Shown one piece after another: positions 1 to 12,278 of a stretch of DNA of 64,000 bases. Both the position numbers and the translations under genes were made by a program. Numbering within the stretch: position 1 is the first letter of the stretch; the number at the start of each line of letters is the position of its first letter. Origin of the DNA: Deltaproteobacteria bacterium (lineage in GTDB: Bacteria > Desulfobacterota > Desulfobacteria > Desulfobacterales > Desulfosarcinaceae); contig JAKALP010000009.1 in NCBI GenBank assembly GCA_021824175.1, positions 124,001 through 188,000 of the forward strand, read 5' to 3'. The notes below the pieces were generated by a model. That model worked only from the letters and a program-made list of their open reading frames with translations. It was not told where the DNA came from and did no database searches.

Positions 1-19
1 ATTGGTGGTTTTTTGGCGT

Positions 20-130
20 TTGCCTGTTTGCCCGTTTGCCCGTTGGCCCGTTTGCCCGTTTGCCCGTTGGCCCGTTTGCCCGTTGGCCCGTGTGCCCGTT
101 GGCCCGTGTGCCCGTTGGCCCGTTGGTTGG
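20..130. repeat. CCCGTTGG-type octamer array
   Basis: About twelve head-to-tail 8-bp units, mainly CCCGTTGG and CCCGTTTG with CCCGTGTG variants. The array fills most of the gap downstream of the minus-strand efflux adaptor gene. Related arrays occur at 39.4-39.6 kb and at 61.6-61.8 kb. All six reading frames are open through it, so apparent small proteins rich in PVCPLAR-like repeats here are artefacts. Confidence 0.9.
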
Positions 131-185
131 TGGGCCTGTTTCCCAAGTCCCTGCGTTCTGCGTGGGAGCAGGTCGGGGCGAAATG

Positions 186-211
186 CTTCCCACGCAGAGC
201 ATGGGAACGAG
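186..211. repeat. TTCCCACGC palindromic repeat
   Basis: Imperfect inverted repeat (TTCCCACGCagagcATGGGAACG) lying 3-4 bases past the stop codon of the minus-strand efflux adaptor gene. Relatives are at 24566-24595 (perfect palindrome) and 43803-43830. It resembles a dispersed intergenic hairpin common in proteobacteria. It lacks the T-run of an intrinsic terminator. Confidence 0.7.
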
Positions 212-214
212 GAG

Positions 215-1489
215 CTACTTCGCTTGCGAGGCCGGTTCCGGTGAGGCCGGCGGCTGCTGAGCCGGTTCCTGTGATACCGGTTGCGGTGGCGCTGATTCCG
301 GCGAAGCTGCCGGTTGCTGTGCCGCCGGTGGTTGCTGCGGCGCCGGTTCCGGCGGGGCCGGGGCGGCCTTGGGCATTACCTTAACGCCGTCGCCCACCTT
401 CTGGATGCCTTCGGCCACCACGCGGTCACCGGGGACCAGCCCCTCTTTGACCACCCACAGGTCGCCGCTGCGTTCACCCATCTTCACGTTGCGAATATGC
501 ACCGTGTTGTCCGCATCCACCACCGCCACCTGGTAGTTGCCTTGCAATTCGCCCACGGCGCGTTGGGGCACCAGCAGGGCGTCCTTTTCAATGCCGATCT
601 GGGCGCGCACTTTGGCATATTGCCCCGGCCGCAGCACATTGCCGGGGTTGGGGAAGAGAATGGCCACTTTCAGGGTGCCGGTCTGGGGGTCCACCTGGCG
701 GTCGGCAAAGGCAAATTCGCCGGGCTGGGGCCAGGCGCTGCCATCGGCCAGAAGCAGAGTAAAGGTGGGGCGCTCGCCCGCGCCAGTGGCTTCGCGCTGT
801 TTGGCGCGCTCCACGGCCTGCAAATACTCTTTTTCGCTGATGGGGATATAGACCTTAATCGGATCGACGGTGGAAACCGTGGTCAAGGTCTTGGCCTGGG
901 GCGTGCCCACCAGATCGCCGATCTGGGCCGTGGCCGCGCCGGCGATGCCATCGATGGGCGATGTAATTTGGGTGAACCCCAGGTCGAATTCGGCCTTTTT
1001 CACGGCGGCCTGGGCCTGCACTTCCTGGGCTTCGGCGGCTTGGACGCGGCCGATGGCATCATCCTTGTCCTTCTGGCTGACTGCGTTGGCTTTGGCCAGG
1101 GGCTCGATGCGGGCCAGGGTGGCTTTGGCAGTCTGCAATACGGCTTTTTGCTTGGCCAGGGCACCCTTGGCTTCATCCAGGGCAGCCTGGAAGGGGCGGG
1201 GATCGATTTCGAACAGCGGCGCGCCGGTCTTGACGAAGTCACCTTCTTTATAATTCTGCTTGATCAGGTAGCCCTGCACCTGGGCCAGGATGGTGGCGTT
1301 CACCGATCCGTCCAGGGTGGCCACCCATTCACGGTTGATGGGCACATCCTTTTGCACCACGGTGGCCACTTCCACTTCGGGCGGTGGCGGTGCTGCGGCG
1401 GTTTTCTTCTTTTTGGAACAGCCGGTAGAAAGTGCCGCGGCGATGATCAACACCGTCAATACGGATAGGGATAGCGTCTTGCGTTTCAC
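215..1489 (-). CDS. RND efflux periplasmic adaptor (membrane fusion) lipoprotein
   Basis: Periplasmic adaptor linking an inner-membrane RND pump to an outer-membrane channel. The 424-residue product starts at GTG 1489, preceded by a strong AAGGAGGAG site; an upstream in-frame extension lacks one. Residues 1-25 form a lipoprotein signal ending in LSTGC. A barrel-sandwich/biotinyl-like half (QVQGYLIKQNYKEGDFV), an Ala/Gln-rich coiled-coil hairpin (about residues 95-165), the second lipoyl half (FTQITSPIDGIAG) and a beta-barrel domain follow, as in AcrA/MexA. The C-terminal 45 residues are a low-complexity Pro/Ala/Gln tail unusual for the family. The pump gene is expected beyond the left edge of the window, so the substrate cannot be inferred. 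Confidence 0.93.
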   Translation of the reverse strand: MKRKTLSLSVLTVLIIAAALSTGCSKKKKTAAAPPPPEVEVATVVQKDVPINREWVATLDGSVNATILAQVQGYLIKQNYKEGDFVKTGAPLFEIDPRPFQAALDEAKGALAKQKAVLQTAKATLARIEPLAKANAVSQKDKDDAIGRVQAAEAQEVQAQAAVKKAEFDLGFTQITSPIDGIAGAATAQIGDLVGTPQAKTLTTVSTVDPIKVYIPISEKEYLQAVERAKQREATGAGERPTFTLLLADGSAWPQPGEFAFADRQVDPQTGTLKVAILFPNPGNVLRPGQYAKVRAQIGIEKDALLVPQRAVGELQGNYQVAVVDADNTVHIRNVKMGERSGDLWVVKEGLVPGDRVVAEGIQKVGDGVKVMPKAAPAPPEPAPQQPPAAQQPAASPESAPPQPVSQEPAQQPPASPEPASQAK

Positions 1490-1685
1490 ATCTCCTCCTT
1501 TATGGTTTGGATGCTGGGAAACTTTGAATATATCCAAAGTAGCTATTAAGTGCGTGAATAAAACGCCCGTGTGAAATTCCAATGGACCTCGATTAATGAA
1601 CAGAGCTATATCTTAGCAGGTCGAAAAAGTAAATCCGGTCATTGAGTTGGGTTGTGGGTTACGGCCGTTGTTTTAGGCTGGAAAT

Positions 1686-1710
1686 CGTACTCGTACGCGT
1701 ACGAGTACGA
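1686..1710. repeat. GTACTC/GAGTAC hexamer dyad
   Basis: Compact self-complementary run of 6-bp units (cgtactcgtacgcgtacgag...) upstream of the efflux adaptor gene. Seven copies of this family lie in the window (also 6364, 15198, 17154, 17299, 21932 and 30608). Confidence 0.85.
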
Positions 1711-1755
1711 CTTGCACGGCAGTCTTGAGCCCGCAACAGTTGCAATTTGTTTCCC

Positions 1756-3231
1756 TCACCCCCCTCTTTCAACCTCAAACACCAGGGCGCGCCAGCCCGG
1801 CTCGTCTAGGAAGAGCCCTTTGGACCGCAACTCCTCTCCCCGGCGATCATGCTGGACATTGCTGAGCAAATCCTTTAAGCGCCACACCCCATCGGGGAAC
1901 TCGGGCAGTCGCACATAACACTGGCTCCGGTGGGGCGAAAAATTCACCACTACCACCAGCCGCTCTTGGGAATCGCCCTGCCAGGTAAATACAATGAAGC
2001 CGTCACAGCTCTCGTTGCATTCCCAGGCCGGGCCACAGGGGAGCAGCCGCCATTGGCCGTTGCGAAGGACATCGCGTCTCAGAATGGCCAGCAGCCGTTC
2101 ATAGAAGTCATGGATCTTCAGGTCCACGGGCTCTGTGGGGCCACGGCCCAGGTGGGGTGAAATCCGAATTTTGAATCCTTCCAGTTGCCCCTGGTGAAAA
2201 AGCCGCAACCCCGGTGTGAGAAAGGCGATCACCGCGGCCGCCTGGTGAACCCCCTCGCTAAAAGAAGCCGCCGCTCTTGGTTCATCGTGGTTTTCCATGA
2301 ACCGGGCCAGCTTGTCCTGATATTCCAAACCAGCCTGGAGATGCTCCCGCAGCGGCCGCGCCTGGTCCTGACGCAGACGGTCATAGAGCCGTTTGTCATA
2401 GGTGTAATCAAAGCCCTGTTGCTGCAGGGTCCACTCTTGGTCCCAGTACACTTCGGCCATGAAGACAAAGCCGGGCGTCTGTTCACGCACACGCCGCGTA
2501 CTCTTGGGCCAAAAGGGTTGGGCCGCAATGCCCCAGGTATTTTCAAAAATATCGGACAATACCAGCATGGCCATGTCGCAGCGCACGCCGTCGCATTGGG
2601 TGGCGATTTTCAGCAGTTCAGCGATCATGGCCTCCTGCAAGGCCGGATGGCCATAGTTGAGCTGGAAGGTGTCGGGCCAGCCGGGGAAAAACGGGTCGCG
2701 GCCATGGGCCAGAATCCGAGCACCCGGCCCGGCGCCGGTCCGGCCCCAGTTCTGGGGCGTCCTGAGCAGATCTTGTTCGCTGCCGCTGATGTAGTATTCC
2801 GGGTGTTCCTGGACCCAGGGATGATCCAGGCCCGTGTGGTTGGGCACAAAGTCGAGCATCAGGCGCAGGCCGTGGTGGCGCAATCTTTGGCGCAGGCGAG
2901 CCAGGGCCGCGTCGCCGCCCAGGTTTTCAGCCACGGTGTAACCGGTAATGGCAAAACCGGAGCCGGCGATATCCTCATCGCGCAGGTCCGGCAGGGTTTG
3001 GGCGAACTCTTTGCGCCACTCCGTATTGCCGCGGGAGATCGCTTGCCCGGCGGCTCCGGTGCGCCATACGCTTAGCAGCCAGACCCACTCGAAGCCCAAT
3101 TGGGCCAGCCGGAGGAGCGCGGCGTCGGGGATGTCGTCGAGGGTCGCGGGCCGTCCCAAATCGCGCGAGATGGCGGTCAGCCAAACGCGGGTGTTGATCT
3201 GAAACAGCAGTGGATAGCGGGATGGGGGCAT
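1756..3231 (-). CDS. GH13 alpha-amylase family glycosyl hydrolase
   Basis: 491-residue cytoplasmic enzyme of the alpha-amylase clan with no signal peptide, probably hydrolysing or transferring alpha-glucans. The four GH13 signature regions are visible: DFVPNHTG (region I, about 127-134), GVRCDMAM with nucleophile D219, FMAEVYWD with acid/base E260, and FMENHDE with D316. A C-terminal beta-sandwich (VVVVNFSPHRSQ) follows. The ATG at 3231 has an AAGAGAAG site. It lies just downstream of the GH63 gene and may be co-transcribed, although a repeat-filled 253-bp gap separates them. Exact specificity (amylase, maltosidase or trehalose-type) cannot be told. Key residues are intact. Confidence 0.92.
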   Translation of the reverse strand: MPPSRYPLLFQINTRVWLTAISRDLGRPATLDDIPDAALLRLAQLGFEWVWLLSVWRTGAAGQAISRGNTEWRKEFAQTLPDLRDEDIAGSGFAITGYTVAENLGGDAALARLRQRLRHHGLRLMLDFVPNHTGLDHPWVQEHPEYYISGSEQDLLRTPQNWGRTGAGPGARILAHGRDPFFPGWPDTFQLNYGHPALQEAMIAELLKIATQCDGVRCDMAMLVLSDIFENTWGIAAQPFWPKSTRRVREQTPGFVFMAEVYWDQEWTLQQQGFDYTYDKRLYDRLRQDQARPLREHLQAGLEYQDKLARFMENHDEPRAAASFSEGVHQAAAVIAFLTPGLRLFHQGQLEGFKIRISPHLGRGPTEPVDLKIHDFYERLLAILRRDVLRNGQWRLLPCGPAWECNESCDGFIVFTWQGDSQERLVVVVNFSPHRSQCYVRLPEFPDGVWRLKDLLSNVQHDRRGEELRSKGLFLDEPGWRALVFEVERGG

Positions 3232-3285
3232 AATGCTTCTCTTTTCAATGAAGTAAGCGATTGCCTATGTGTTAAAGTTTTACTT

Positions 3286-3370
3286 AACGCAGAGAGGCGC
3301 AAAGTCCGCGGAGGTCCGCAGAGGATTTTTAGATAGACATCCTCTGCGATCCTCTGCGTTCTCTGCGTTG
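3286..3370. repeat. CGCAGAGG-type paired-arm repeat
   Basis: Left arm of CGCAGAG/CGCAAAG/CCGCGGAGG-like units (3286-3327), a short loop, then the reverse-complement arm CCTCTGCGATCCTCTGCG (3338-3370). It lies between the GH63 and GH13 genes and would form a long hairpin in their transcript. The open frame read through it is an artefact. Confidence 0.85.
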
Positions 3371-3417
3371 AAAGCACGATTACTATTCTATCATTTTACT
3401 TCACAGTGGCAATTCCC

Positions 3418-3466
3418 GTAGGGTGCGCTTTGCGCACCATATGATTGGTGCATAAATGCACCCTAC
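3418..3466. repeat. GTAG REP pair (BIME-like)
   Basis: Two GTAG-headed REP sequences in opposite orientation: GTAGGGTGCGCTTTGCGCAC (3418-3439) and the reverse complement of GTAGGGTGCATTTATGCACC (3446-3466), six bases apart. Each is an imperfect palindrome with a GTAG head, the hallmark of REPs mobilised by RAYT enzymes. A RAYT is encoded at 12.3 kb. The pair ends 18 bp from the stop codon of the GH63 gene. Confidence 0.88.
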
Positions 3467-3484
3467 CATCTTTGTCTCCTTGGC

Positions 3485-6214
<2,730 letters not shown>

Positions 6215-6303
6215 GGGTCCACGCTCCTTTCTCCTTTGCCGCGTTCGGCGGCGGTTGGATGGTTGGGATTCCTATGGTCTATTATTCATGGCAATCTCTC
6301 CTT

Positions 6304-6415
6304 GTAGGGTGCATTCCACGCACGGGTCTCCGCCCTATTGCATGCCAAAGGCTTTGGTGCGAGTCGTACTCGTACTCGTACGAGTACGAAAGTTGGTGCA
6401 TAGAATGCACCCTAC
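6304..6415. repeat. REP pair interrupted by a GTACTC hexamer dyad
   Basis: Forward GTAG REP at 6304-6324, hexamer dyad TCGTACTCGTACTCGTACGA at about 6364-6389, then a reverse REP at 6394-6415. Two unrelated repeat families are nested here. The reverse REP head supplies the TAG stop codon of glucokinase (6412-6414). Confidence 0.88.
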
Positions 6416-7404
6416 AACAACGCATATCGCGCCGCTCCCAAAAGGGCGGTCTTGGGATTCAGGATCACCCGCACCGGCATGGCTTGCAGCAGCGGCTTCA
6501 TGCGGCCTTTGGCGGTAAAAGCATTCATGAAGACCGGCTCCCTGAGCTTGGCGATGATCTTGGGGGCGATGCCGCCGCCCAGATAGACCCCGCCGGTGGC
6601 CATGAGTTTGAGCGCCAGATTGCCCGCCTCGGCGCCATAGAGAGAAGCAAAGAGATCCAGGGCCTGGGCGCACAGAGAACTGCGTCCTTCAAGAGCATTT
6701 TGAGAAATCACGGCTGCCGGTTCCTTCAGGTGCATCTGCTCGGCCAGCCACGGCGGCTCATCGCCCTGGCCGGTGTCTTTGAGAAACAGGTAGATATTGA
6801 CCAAACCCATGCCGGACAGCACCCGTTCGGCGCTGACGCGGGTGTGCCGTTTGAGCAGATACTCCAGCAGCGCCATTTCCTGGCGATTGCGCGGCGCGAA
6901 GTCAGCGTGGCCCCCCTCCGTGGCAAAGGGCCGTAGCCTTTTGTCGAGGCGCACCAAACCCGCTTGCCCCAGTCCCGTGCCCGCGGCAATGAGGGCGCAA
7001 TTGCCCTGGGGATCGGCCGCGCCGGGGTTGAGCAGTTCAAAATCCTTTTCTTCCAGCTCGGCGATGCCAAAGGCTTGGGCTGCCAGATCATTGATCAAGC
7101 CTGCCTGGGAGAGATGGAGCTGGCGCGCAATGACCTGGGCATCGATGATCCACGGCAGATTGGTGGCTTCGCAGCGGCCCTGGCGCACCGGTCCGGCCAC
7201 GCCCACGCAGGCGCGGGTAATCGCCCGCGGTTGTTGGGCCGTGAACTTACGCAACACGCTTTCCAGGCTGGGCTCCTCCCGGCTGGCAAAGGTCTGCTCG
7301 GCCACGAACGCCAGGCGCCCCTTGGCCACTTCGATCAACGCCAGGCGGGCGTTGGTGCCGCCGATGTCGCCGGCCAGGATGACTTCTTTCTTTTTGGTGT
7401 TCAT
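6412..7404 (-). CDS. glk: Glucokinase
   Basis: Phosphorylates glucose with ATP to glucose 6-phosphate. The 330-residue protein fits the bacterial Glk family: phosphate-1 motif LAGDIGGTNARLAL at residues 9-22, catalytic region INDLAAQAFG, adenosine-side motif AAGTGLGQAGL, the EGGHADFAPR signature and C-terminal GGVYLGGGIAPKI. It shares its strand with GH63 and GH13, which would supply free glucose. The last codons read TTG TTG TAG GGT GCA, and that TAG is the TAG of a REP element head, so the gene end is defined by the repeat. The protein is full length for the family. Confidence 0.96.
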   Translation of the reverse strand: MNTKKKEVILAGDIGGTNARLALIEVAKGRLAFVAEQTFASREEPSLESVLRKFTAQQPRAITRACVGVAGPVRQGRCEATNLPWIIDAQVIARQLHLSQAGLINDLAAQAFGIAELEEKDFELLNPGAADPQGNCALIAAGTGLGQAGLVRLDKRLRPFATEGGHADFAPRNRQEMALLEYLLKRHTRVSAERVLSGMGLVNIYLFLKDTGQGDEPPWLAEQMHLKEPAAVISQNALEGRSSLCAQALDLFASLYGAEAGNLALKLMATGGVYLGGGIAPKIIAKLREPVFMNAFTAKGRMKPLLQAMPVRVILNPKTALLGAARYALL

Positions 7405-7481
7405 TTCTGCCTCGATATAGGTTGCCGCGATTCTACCTATAATACAGATGCCCTTAGCTTAGTCTTGATTTGTTAATGATG

Positions 7482-7541
7482 CGGTGCGCAAAGCGCACCC
7501 TACGGCTCACGCACGGATTGTAGGGTGCGCTTTGCGCACCA
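7482..7541. repeat. GTAG REP pair, divergent orientation
   Basis: Reverse REP (GGTGCGCAAAGCGCACCCTAC, 7482-7503) followed by a forward REP (GTAGGGTGCGCTTTGCGCAC, 7520-7541). Heads face each other across 16 bp, the opposite arrangement to the pair at 3418-3466. It lies between glk and the permease gene. Confidence 0.88.
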
Positions 7542-7577
7542 GAAGAATAAAAGTAATCCTTAAGTTAATGACATCTC

Positions 7578-8639
7578 TTACTTTACTTCTTCCGCCGGCA
7601 CCGCCACCCACTCCCGCAGCATGGTAAAAGAAACGGTTAAAACCGTGGCGCCCACGAAAAGACCGATAAAGCCGCCGGTGGCCATGCCTCCCAATACGCC
7701 CAGCAAAATCACCAAGAACGGCACCTTGGCGCCCCGGCTGATCAGCATGGGCCGCAGCACCTGGTCGATGTTGCCCACCAGCCCGATGGACCAGATGAGC
7801 AGAAAAATACCCCAGCCGGTCTGGCCGTTGAAAAACAGCCAGCCGCAGGCCGGCAGAAGTATCAATTGGATCAAGCCCACGGGCACCAGGGCAAACAACC
7901 CGGCCGCAGTTCCCAGAAACAGGGGGCTGGGAACTCCCGCGATCCATAAGCCGATGATGGAGAATATGCCCTGCACCATGGCCGTGACCAGAATCCCCAC
8001 CACCACCGAGCGCATGGTGGCCCCGGCCACCAGCAGCAGATGGCGGCCCTTTTCGCCGGCCAGCTTGAATGCCATGGTTTGCAGGCTGTCGCGCAGGGCT
8101 CGGCCCTCCTTGAGCAGAAAGAACAACAGCAGCAGGCTGAGAACGGCGGTCAAGGTGACCCGGGCCATGCCGGCGCCGGCGCTGACGATGGAGCCCAGCA
8201 GGGTTTTGATCAGAGGTTTGGACAGTTCAATGAGTTTGGGGGTGTAGCGGCCGATATCCTCCCAGATCACTTCGAGCCGCGCGCCGATCAGAGGCACCTT
8301 CTGAAACCAGGGGGGCGCCGGTCCCAGCCCGTGTTCGATGAGTTTCTGGGCATAATCGGTGGCTGCGGGGGCTTGGGCGATCAGTTGGGAGCCGGCATAG
8401 ATCAGGGGCACGAAGAAAATCAGGGCGATCATCAAGGTCGGCACGCCGGCGGCCATTCCTGTTCTTCCACCCAGCCGCTTTTCGATCTTTAAGAAGAACG
8501 GCCAAGAGGTGACGGAGAACACCATGGCCCAGAGAATGGCTCGCAGAAAGGGAAGTAATAACATAATGCTGCCGGTGATGAGCAGTACGATGACCGCCAG
8601 GAGCATGATTTGTTCGATCTTTAAGGCGCGTTCCGGCAT
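7578..8639 (-). CDS. AI-2E family transporter (PerM/YdiK-like permease)
   Basis: 353-residue polytopic membrane protein of the AI-2E exporter/permease family. About eight hydrophobic segments are visible, for example IMLLAVIVLLITGSIMLLL at the N-terminus and the paired LFLGTAAGLFALVPVGLIQLI. The family-typical C-terminal block (VPFLVILLGVLGGMATGGFIGLFVGATVL) is present. Members export small molecules or act in Na+/H+ antiport; substrate is not predictable. I place the start at ATG 8639, behind AAGAGGT, rather than at an upstream in-frame codon (8708) lacking a ribosome site. It sits between sugar-metabolism genes with no obvious functional link. Confidence 0.88.
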   Translation of the reverse strand: MPERALKIEQIMLLAVIVLLITGSIMLLLPFLRAILWAMVFSVTSWPFFLKIEKRLGGRTGMAAGVPTLMIALIFFVPLIYAGSQLIAQAPAATDYAQKLIEHGLGPAPPWFQKVPLIGARLEVIWEDIGRYTPKLIELSKPLIKTLLGSIVSAGAGMARVTLTAVLSLLLLFFLLKEGRALRDSLQTMAFKLAGEKGRHLLLVAGATMRSVVVGILVTAMVQGIFSIIGLWIAGVPSPLFLGTAAGLFALVPVGLIQLILLPACGWLFFNGQTGWGIFLLIWSIGLVGNIDQVLRPMLISRGAKVPFLVILLGVLGGMATGGFIGLFVGATVLTVSFTMLREWVAVPAEEVK

Positions 8640-8719
8640 GGGGACCTCTTTTGGGATTAAGGTATAGCATCTATGTTGTCTTAATGCGGTGAATAATTGC
8701 CTGGACAATGTTACCCAAG

Positions 8720-8803
8720 TATTCAGGAGTCAGAAGTCAGGGGTCAGAAGAAAAGAGGAGTTATTCCGACTCCTGAATTCTGACTTCTGTATTCTGAATA
8801 CTG
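8720..8803. repeat. AGAAGTCAG paired-arm repeat
   Basis: Left arm of CAGGAGT/CAGAAGT/CAGGGGT units (8720-8750), an 18-bp loop, and a right arm of the reverse complement (ACTCCTGAATTCTGACTTCT, 8768-8803). The same family recurs at 10284-10364 and 15239-15272. It lies 13 bp from the pyruvate kinase stop codon. Confidence 0.87.
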
Positions 8804-8816
8804 CAACAGCTACAAA

Positions 8817-10259
<1,443 letters not shown>

Positions 10260-10283
10260 CCGCATCTCTCCGTTGGTGATGGA

Positions 10284-10364
10284 GTATTCAGAAGTCAGAA
10301 GTCAGGAGATAGAAGAAAAGAGTCCTTGTTATTCTGACTTCTGTATTCTGACTCCTGGATACTG
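10284..10364. repeat. AGAAGTCAG paired-arm repeat
   Basis: Second copy of this family: left arm GTATTCAGAAGTCAGAAGTC (10284-10314) and complementary right arm (10331-10364) separated by a short AT-rich loop. It fills nearly all of the space between pyk and fba. Confidence 0.87.
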
Positions 10365-10385
10365 TAATCGTATTAAATTCGAAGT

Positions 10386-11420
10386 TCATTTAGACCCGAC
10401 AAACAGCGTGGTGCCGGCGCCCCGCAGGTCGGAGACCGCCTGCTTGACCCGCTGGGCCAGGCCTGCTTCGGCCAGTTTCAGGTAAGTGCGTGGATCGTAC
10501 TTCTCTTTGTTGCCCACTTCACCGTCGATTCGGAACACGCCGTCGTAATTTTTTAACATATGATCGGCGATGGGCCGCGTGAAAGCATACTGGGTGTCGG
10601 TATCGATGTTCATCTTGACCACCCCGTAGTCCACGGCCTCGCGGATCTCTTCTATTGTTGAGCCCGAGCCGCCGTGAAAGACCAGCGCCAGGCGCGCCGC
10701 CATGCCGAATTTCTTCTCCACCGCGGCCTGCCCATCTTTCAGAATGGATGGTTTGAGTTTGACCATCCCCGGCTTGTAAACGCCGTGCACATTGCCAAAG
10801 GTGGCGGCCAGCAGGAAGCGCGCGCCTTTGACCGCGCTTAACCGCTGGTAGACCTCCAGCATGTCGGCGGGCGTGGTGTAGAGTTTTTCGCCGCCTCCGC
10901 CGCTGATGCCGTCCTCGGTGCCGCCCACCACGCCGGCCTCCACTTCGAGGATGATTTCACTTTTGTGGCAGCGCTCCAAGAGCGGCACGGCGATGTCTAA
11001 ATTCTCCTTCAGCGGCAAGGCGCTGCCGTCGAACATGTGGCTGTTGAAGAGATTGGGCAGGCCCGCGGCGCGGCGCCGTTCGGTTTCGGCGATCAGCGGT
11101 CGCACGAATTGATCCAACACCTTGGCCTGGCAGTGATCGGTGTGCAAGGCCACGTAGATGGGGTAGCGCGCCGCCACGCGATGCACGTGTTCAGCAATGG
11201 AGATAGCTCCCAGGGCCATGTCCTTTATGTCCATTCCGGAAGCGAAAGCGCCGCCGCCGGTGGAGACTTGAATGATACCGTCGCTTTTGCTTTCCGCCAG
11301 GCCCTTGAGCACGGCGTTGGCGGTGGTCATGGAGGTGACGTTGATGGCCGGGTAGGCGAATTTCTTCTCCAGGGCCCGGTCGAGCATGCGACAATAGGTC
11401 TTATAATCGGCAACCGGCAT
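10386..11420 (-). CDS. fba: Class II fructose-bisphosphate aldolase
   Basis: Zinc-dependent aldolase interconverting fructose 1,6-bisphosphate with dihydroxyacetone phosphate and glyceraldehyde 3-phosphate. The 344-residue protein has PAINVTSMTTANAVL, the zinc-ligand motif ALHTDHC, EVEAGVVGGTEDG, the GNVHGVYKPG glycine loop, FHGGSGS and VKMNIDTDTQYA. Length and motifs fit the class IIA subgroup (E. coli FbaA-like) with its longer C-terminus. The start at 11420 has a GAGGAGG site. It lies directly upstream of pyk on the same strand, separated only by a repeat hairpin. Confidence 0.97.
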   Translation of the reverse strand: MPVADYKTYCRMLDRALEKKFAYPAINVTSMTTANAVLKGLAESKSDGIIQVSTGGGAFASGMDIKDMALGAISIAEHVHRVAARYPIYVALHTDHCQAKVLDQFVRPLIAETERRRAAGLPNLFNSHMFDGSALPLKENLDIAVPLLERCHKSEIILEVEAGVVGGTEDGISGGGGEKLYTTPADMLEVYQRLSAVKGARFLLAATFGNVHGVYKPGMVKLKPSILKDGQAAVEKKFGMAARLALVFHGGSGSTIEEIREAVDYGVVKMNIDTDTQYAFTRPIADHMLKNYDGVFRIDGEVGNKEKYDPRTYLKLAEAGLAQRVKQAVSDLRGAGTTLFVGSK

Positions 11421-11481
11421 GGGGCGTTCCTCCTCTTTAGTTATTGGGAAAAAAATATCTCAGGCATCGAAGAGTTTCTTC

Positions 11482-11556
11482 CGTCATGCCCGCGCGGGCG
11501 GGCATCCAGCGGGATAACATCCTAAGAACCTGGATTCCCGCTTTCGCGGGAATGAC
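11482..11556. repeat. GTCAT-CCCGCG / CGCGGGAATGAC paired repeat
   Basis: CGTCATGCCCGCGCGGGCGGG at the left and TTCCCGCTTTCGCGGGAATGAC at the right face each other around a short spacer. Relatives are at 41692-41755 and 54009-54100. This type of element is widely dispersed in proteobacterial genomes. The remaining ~150 bp of the gap up to 11709 show nothing recognisable. Confidence 0.8.
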
Positions 11557-11709
11557 AGACCGTTGAACGGAAAACTCCCCGACCCCTCAAAAATTTACCG
11601 ATCCAACGCAGAGCAGCATTTGAGGCCAGAAGGTTGAAGATGGGTGGGAAATCAATTTGGGTGATGCTTCTGATATTGAATGAAAATTTCTATTGTCCGA
11701 TAGCCGCTT

Positions 11710-12126
11710 CTATTTTTGCTTTAAGCCTGTGCCCTTGAGAGCCTCTTTGCACCGTTTGCTGACTTTGGCATCGTTTTTTTCCAGACACTGCAGCAAACGG
11801 CCTTCACCGGCCGCCACGTTCTTGCAAAGGGTGGTGATGTCCGCTTCGCACTCCTGGGCCACGAAGTTCAGGGCCGTCACGGCGCGCTCGAGCCTGGCCG
11901 CGGCATCATAAAGGGCATATTCGCATTGGCCGCTCAATTTGTCTTCATAGGCAAAGAGACACGCCAGAATCCGGCCTTCGCCGGGCGTAACCCCCTTACA
12001 ATAGGTCGTAATCTCGGTTTTACAACCATTGGCCACCGTGTCGATGAGGCTCTCTTCAGCCAGCAAGTTACCGCTGAACCCAAAACAGATGGCCAAAATT
12101 CCGATGGCGAACAATACTCTCTTCAT
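11710..12126 (-). CDS. Exported cysteine-rich repeat (GLG1-like) protein
   Basis: 138-residue protein with a cleavable signal peptide (residues 1-23, ending LLAEE). Two tandem Cys-rich units of about 55 residues follow, each with the pattern C-x3-(I)-x2-YC/LC-x6-GEGR-x3-C-x(8)-C. This matches the Golgi-apparatus-protein-1-type cysteine-rich repeat (PF00839) found in many bacterial secreted proteins of unknown role. The start has a GGGAGAG site. It is likely periplasmic with intramolecular disulfides. No neighbour suggests a function. Confidence 0.82.
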   Translation of the reverse strand: MKRVLFAIGILAICFGFSGNLLAEESLIDTVANGCKTEITTYCKGVTPGEGRILACLFAYEDKLSGQCEYALYDAAARLERAVTALNFVAQECEADITTLCKNVAAGEGRLLQCLEKNDAKVSKRCKEALKGTGLKQK

Positions 12127-12193
12127 ACTACTCTCCCTTCTTCTTTTTGGTTTTTGTTGTGATGCACTTTCAAGTGAATATCATTGATGCGGA

Positions 12194-12273
12194 TGGTGCA
12201 TAAAATGCACCCTACGCGTTCAACGTAAATGAATTCAAAACACCCACCTCCGTAGGGTGCGTTTTACGCACCA
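12194..12273. repeat. GTAG REP pair left of the RAYT gene
   Basis: Reverse REP TGGTGCATAAAATGCACC-CTAC (12194-12215) and forward REP CGTAGGGTGCGTTTTACGCACC (12252-12273). The forward copy ends 5 bp from the RAYT stop codon. Confidence 0.9.
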
Positions 12274-12278
12274 TCGAT

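Noticed and set aside
20-130. Possible CRISPR array
   Set aside because: Units are contiguous 8-mers with no spacers; none of the repeat loci shows regular repeat-spacer spacing.
2-384. Three overlapping plus-strand frames rich in PVCPLAR/PVGPFAR repeats
   Set aside because: All are read through the CCCGTTGG octamer array, which is open in every frame.
3177-3377. Minus-strand 66-residue open frame (MLSTQRTQRIAEDV...)
   Set aside because: It is a translation of the CGCAGAGG paired-arm repeat and overlaps the GH13 start; no ribosome site.
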